A stretch of 64,000 nt of DNA from CBDCWO01 sp965223405. Its GTDB lineage: Bacteria > Bacteroidota > Bacteroidia > Chitinophagales > Saprospiraceae. How positions within the stretch are numbered: position 1 is the first letter of the stretch; each line of letters opens with the position of its first letter. The translations under genes and the position numbers were made by a program. Positions 62,393 to 64,000 of the stretch are shown here, piece by piece. The DNA lies in assembly GCA_965223405.1 (NCBI GenBank), contig CBDCWO010000006.1, forward strand, positions 434,001 through 498,000. Reading direction: 5' to 3'. The notes below the pieces were generated by a model. That model saw only the letters and a program-made list of their open reading frames with translations, did no database searches and was not told the origin of the DNA.

Positions 62393-62779
62393 CTAACCAT
62401 AATAGGTAAGAGAGCAATGAAGTAAGCGAAGCGCTTGATTACGCGGTGGTGGGGCCTTTATCTTTTTATATCTATTCTTTTCTTCGATGGAGACCGGACC
62501 CACTGTAAATGAAGGAGGGTACATTACCGTCAAAAGCTGAGATTCAGGCAATGTCCTTAAATTTTGATTTATCTGATCCTCCTTATCAAGTTGAAAAAAA
62601 TAGGTCTTATCATCACAACATCCGGACTGCACATTTTTCTTAACACAGCAACACGAATCACTAGTAGCTAAAATCTTTATTGATTTCACTTTCCCTCCAC
62701 AATAATGCACATTAACCACAATGCCCACAGAGGCCATCAGATAAAAACCTGAAAATAATATGGTTATAAATTTTTTCAT
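62393..62779 (-). CDS. HYC_CC_PP family small secreted protein
   Basis: About 128 residues from the ATG at 62779 (MKKFITILFSGFYLMAS). The family signature is visible as NVHYCGGKVKSIKI, then the cysteine clusters DSCCCVKK and SGCCDDKTYFFQLD, and a proline-rich tail (KAPPPRN). The signal-anchor N-terminus places it in the periplasm or membrane. The seven Cys residues are consistent with metal binding. First gene of the operon that continues with the HMA protein and TonB receptor. Confidence 0.85.
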   Translation of the reverse strand: MKKFITILFSGFYLMASVGIVVNVHYCGGKVKSIKILATSDSCCCVKKNVQSGCCDDKTYFFQLDKEDQINQNLRTLPESQLLTVMYPPSFTVGPVSIEEKNRYKKIKAPPPRNQALRLLHCSLTYYG

Positions 62780-62791
62780 TTTATTGTAAAG

Positions 62792-62799
62792 CAAAGATA
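62792..62799 (-). promoter_or_regulatory. Candidate -7 box of the HYC_CC_PP/HMA/receptor operon
   Basis: TATCTTTG on the minus strand matches TAnnTTTG exactly, 12 bases before the ATG at 62779, implying a very short leader. No good -33 TTG is present. Confidence 0.4.
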
Positions 62800-63064
62800 A
62801 CCAAAAATTTAACTACCCATTTCCCACATACAACAAATGAATTGCTAAAATTGGTTGCCATTCATCGATTGCATGTGCAATAATTTTACCAAAATGAATT
62901 AAAACCCGGCAAAAAGACAAACAAAGAGAAAAGATTAAAATTTTCTTAACCATTTTTTTTAATACCTTGAATGAGAACAAATAGTATTTTGGATCCGACC
63001 GTTTTACAAATTGTCCTTTTATTTCTTACGGATAAAGAAATATTGTTATAAGTGAAAAATAATC

Positions 63065-63595
63065 ATGAGATGGATTAGACTAATAGGGGCGTTACTGTCG
63101 GCCCATTTAAAAAGGAAAATAGCAGCCAATGAAACCGCCACATTGAAGTTTTATGTTTGGTTGACTGACATTGATGTATCTATGATGAATCATGCGGCAA
63201 TTCTAACCGTAATGGAAGCCGGGAGAATCGATTTTATGGTAAGAACCAACTTCTTGCGAATGGCAATAAAAAAGAAATGGACTTTTCCGGCACAGGCCTT
63301 GAGTGTACAGTTTTACAAACCGCTAAAATTATTTCAGAAATGTGAATTACAAACGAAAATCTATGGTGTCGATGAAAAGTGGATTTACTTGATACAAAGA
63401 ATTGTACGCACAGGTGAAGTTTTATCTGCTTGTCTTGTTAAGGTCAAAATAAAAAAAGGGAGAATAACTGTTCCTACCTCACATGTAATCAGCTCATTGA
63501 GCCTGGAGTCCATATCTTGGGACAAACCTAGTCTGATTGAAAACTACGAAGTTCATCATAACCAAATGAATGAAATAGTATTAAAAAGATGGTAG
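63065..63595 (+). CDS. Thioesterase-like (4HBT/THEM6-type) protein
   Basis: 176 residues. A short hydrophobic N-terminus (WIRLIGALLSAHL) is followed by a hot-dog-fold pattern: YVWLTDIDVSMMNHAAILTVMEAGRIDFMVRTNFLR (helix and start of the sheet, with Asp and His in DIDVSMMNH at the catalytic position), FPAQALSVQFYKPLKLFQKC, and WIYLIQRIVRTGEVLSACLVKVKIKKG. It resembles acyl-CoA thioesterase/THEM6-type proteins. The substrate is unknown, and the usual DxxGHxN is altered to DVSMMNH. Confidence 0.75.
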   Translation: MRWIRLIGALLSAHLKRKIAANETATLKFYVWLTDIDVSMMNHAAILTVMEAGRIDFMVRTNFLRMAIKKKWTFPAQALSVQFYKPLKLFQKCELQTKIYGVDEKWIYLIQRIVRTGEVLSACLVKVKIKKGRITVPTSHVISSLSLESISWDKPSLIENYEVHHNQMNEIVLKRW

Positions 63596-63681
63596 AGTTT
63601 GTTTACAACTATATTCAAACCTGTTTTCTCTCCATCACTATAATCAAACTGAATAAATTGAATTTTCCGATACGCAAATTG

Positions 63682-63712
63682 TTGTTTTAAGAAATGATAA
63701 TTGATACATTTG
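63682..63712 (+). promoter_or_regulatory. Promoter of the twin-arginine protein gene
   Basis: TTG at 63682-63684 and TACATTTG at 63705-63712 are separated by exactly 20 bases, a textbook Bacteroidota promoter, 31 bases before the ATG at 63744. Confidence 0.65.
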
Positions 63713-63743
63713 AAGTTTTCAAAAATATAATTGCCCCCAGGAT

Positions 63744-64000
63744 ATGAAGCGTCGAGATTTTATACAGGCGGTTGGAATTACCAGTTTACTCTCAGGGATT
63801 GATCCTAGATTAATACCCATGGGTCAAAAAGGTCAAATATTAAAAAACTGGGCCTGGTTGCACGGCGGAGGAAGAAATACAGATGAAGAGTTACTTTCAT
63901 TTTTGACCAAATTGAAAGACAATCGAATTGATGGGGTTTTACCAAGTGGAGGTAACGAGTTTTACCGACGAATTGCGAAACTAACTAAGCAGGTAGGTCT
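63744..64000 (+). CDS. Twin-arginine signal protein, N-terminal part (cut by window edge)
   Basis: 85 codons are visible before the window ends. The start MKRRDFIQAVGITSLLSG is a twin-arginine leader, followed by ILKNWAWLHGGGRNTDEELLSF and IDGVLPSGGNEFYRRIAKLTKQ. The latter looks like the first beta-strand and helix of a TIM barrel in a glycoside hydrolase-like protein. The family cannot be assigned from this fragment. Confidence 0.75.
   Translation, partial: MKRRDFIQAVGITSLLSGIDPRLIPMGQKGQILKNWAWLHGGGRNTDEELLSFLTKLKDNRIDGVLPSGGNEFYRRIAKLTKQVG

Noticed and set aside
1..64000. CRISPR arrays and cas genes, prophage, rRNA operons
   Set aside because: No regularly spaced repeats, Cas motifs, phage structural genes or rRNA sequences were seen. 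The only tandem array is the GAGTTGT minisatellite.

Overview
The window looks like chromosomal DNA of a Bacteroidota member. The evidence is two SusC/SusD pairs, both type A and type B sorting domains of the type IX secretion system, FecR/ECF pairs, many lipoproteins, LytTR two-component genes, and promoters matching TTG-N19-21-TAnnTTTG rather than the sigma70 consensus. The base composition is AT-rich. The mixture of large propeller-type sensor kinases, DUF5916, Sia-type partner switching and GH/sulfatase genes fits the Saprospiria or a related class. The sequence alone does not settle this, and no rRNA or tRNA is visible.

Layout. 1-4761: the N-terminal part of penicillin-binding protein 1C (cut by the window edge), a T9SS type B surface protein and a T9SS type A secreted serine hydrolase. 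4762-7389: a mobile-element scar made of near-identical repeat copies, a truncated IS982-type transposase, a complete IS200-type element, and a 55-bp inverted-repeat element with a 6-bp target duplication inside two of the repeat copies. 7390-13189: DUF547/outer-membrane protein, a small membrane protein coupled to a penicillin acylase-family amidase, yaaA and a DUF1573 protein. 14093-15247: an orphan LytS-type kinase. 15261-20070 (minus): a possible operon of a beta-helix/potassium channel fusion, a YfiR-PP2C phosphatase, a SiaB-type kinase and a SiaC protein.

20493-34351 (all minus): a polysaccharide utilisation locus. ECF sigma and FecR anti-sigma lead into an STN-bearing SusC and a SusD, then GH95 fucosidase, S1 sulfatase and a DUF5703 hydrolase-like protein. 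This predicts surface capture, desulfation and defucosylation of a sulfated, fucosylated glycan, induced by SusC-FecR-sigma signalling. An intrinsic terminator separates susCD from the enzymes. 35075-40920: a second SusC/SusD pair with two small surface lipoproteins. 41176-47366: an orphan LytTR regulator, a DUF5916 outer-membrane protein, YjjG nucleotidase, GH29 fucosidase and a LOG-family nucleosidase. 47369-52394: an SDR protein and a propeller histidine kinase with its LytTR regulator.

52568-59060: a GH32-like protein and a translationally coupled PSCyt1/DUF1549/DUF1553 plus DUF1501 pair of the kind abundant in Planctomycetota. 59188-64000: a DUF1801 protein, a metal-linked TonB receptor/HMA/HYC_CC_PP operon, a thioesterase-like protein and the start of a twin-arginine protein that runs off the window.

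The most unusual parts are the Sia-type operon with its channel neighbour (15261-20070) and the nested repeat/IS scar (4999-7279). Family assignments come from motifs read by eye; no database search was run.
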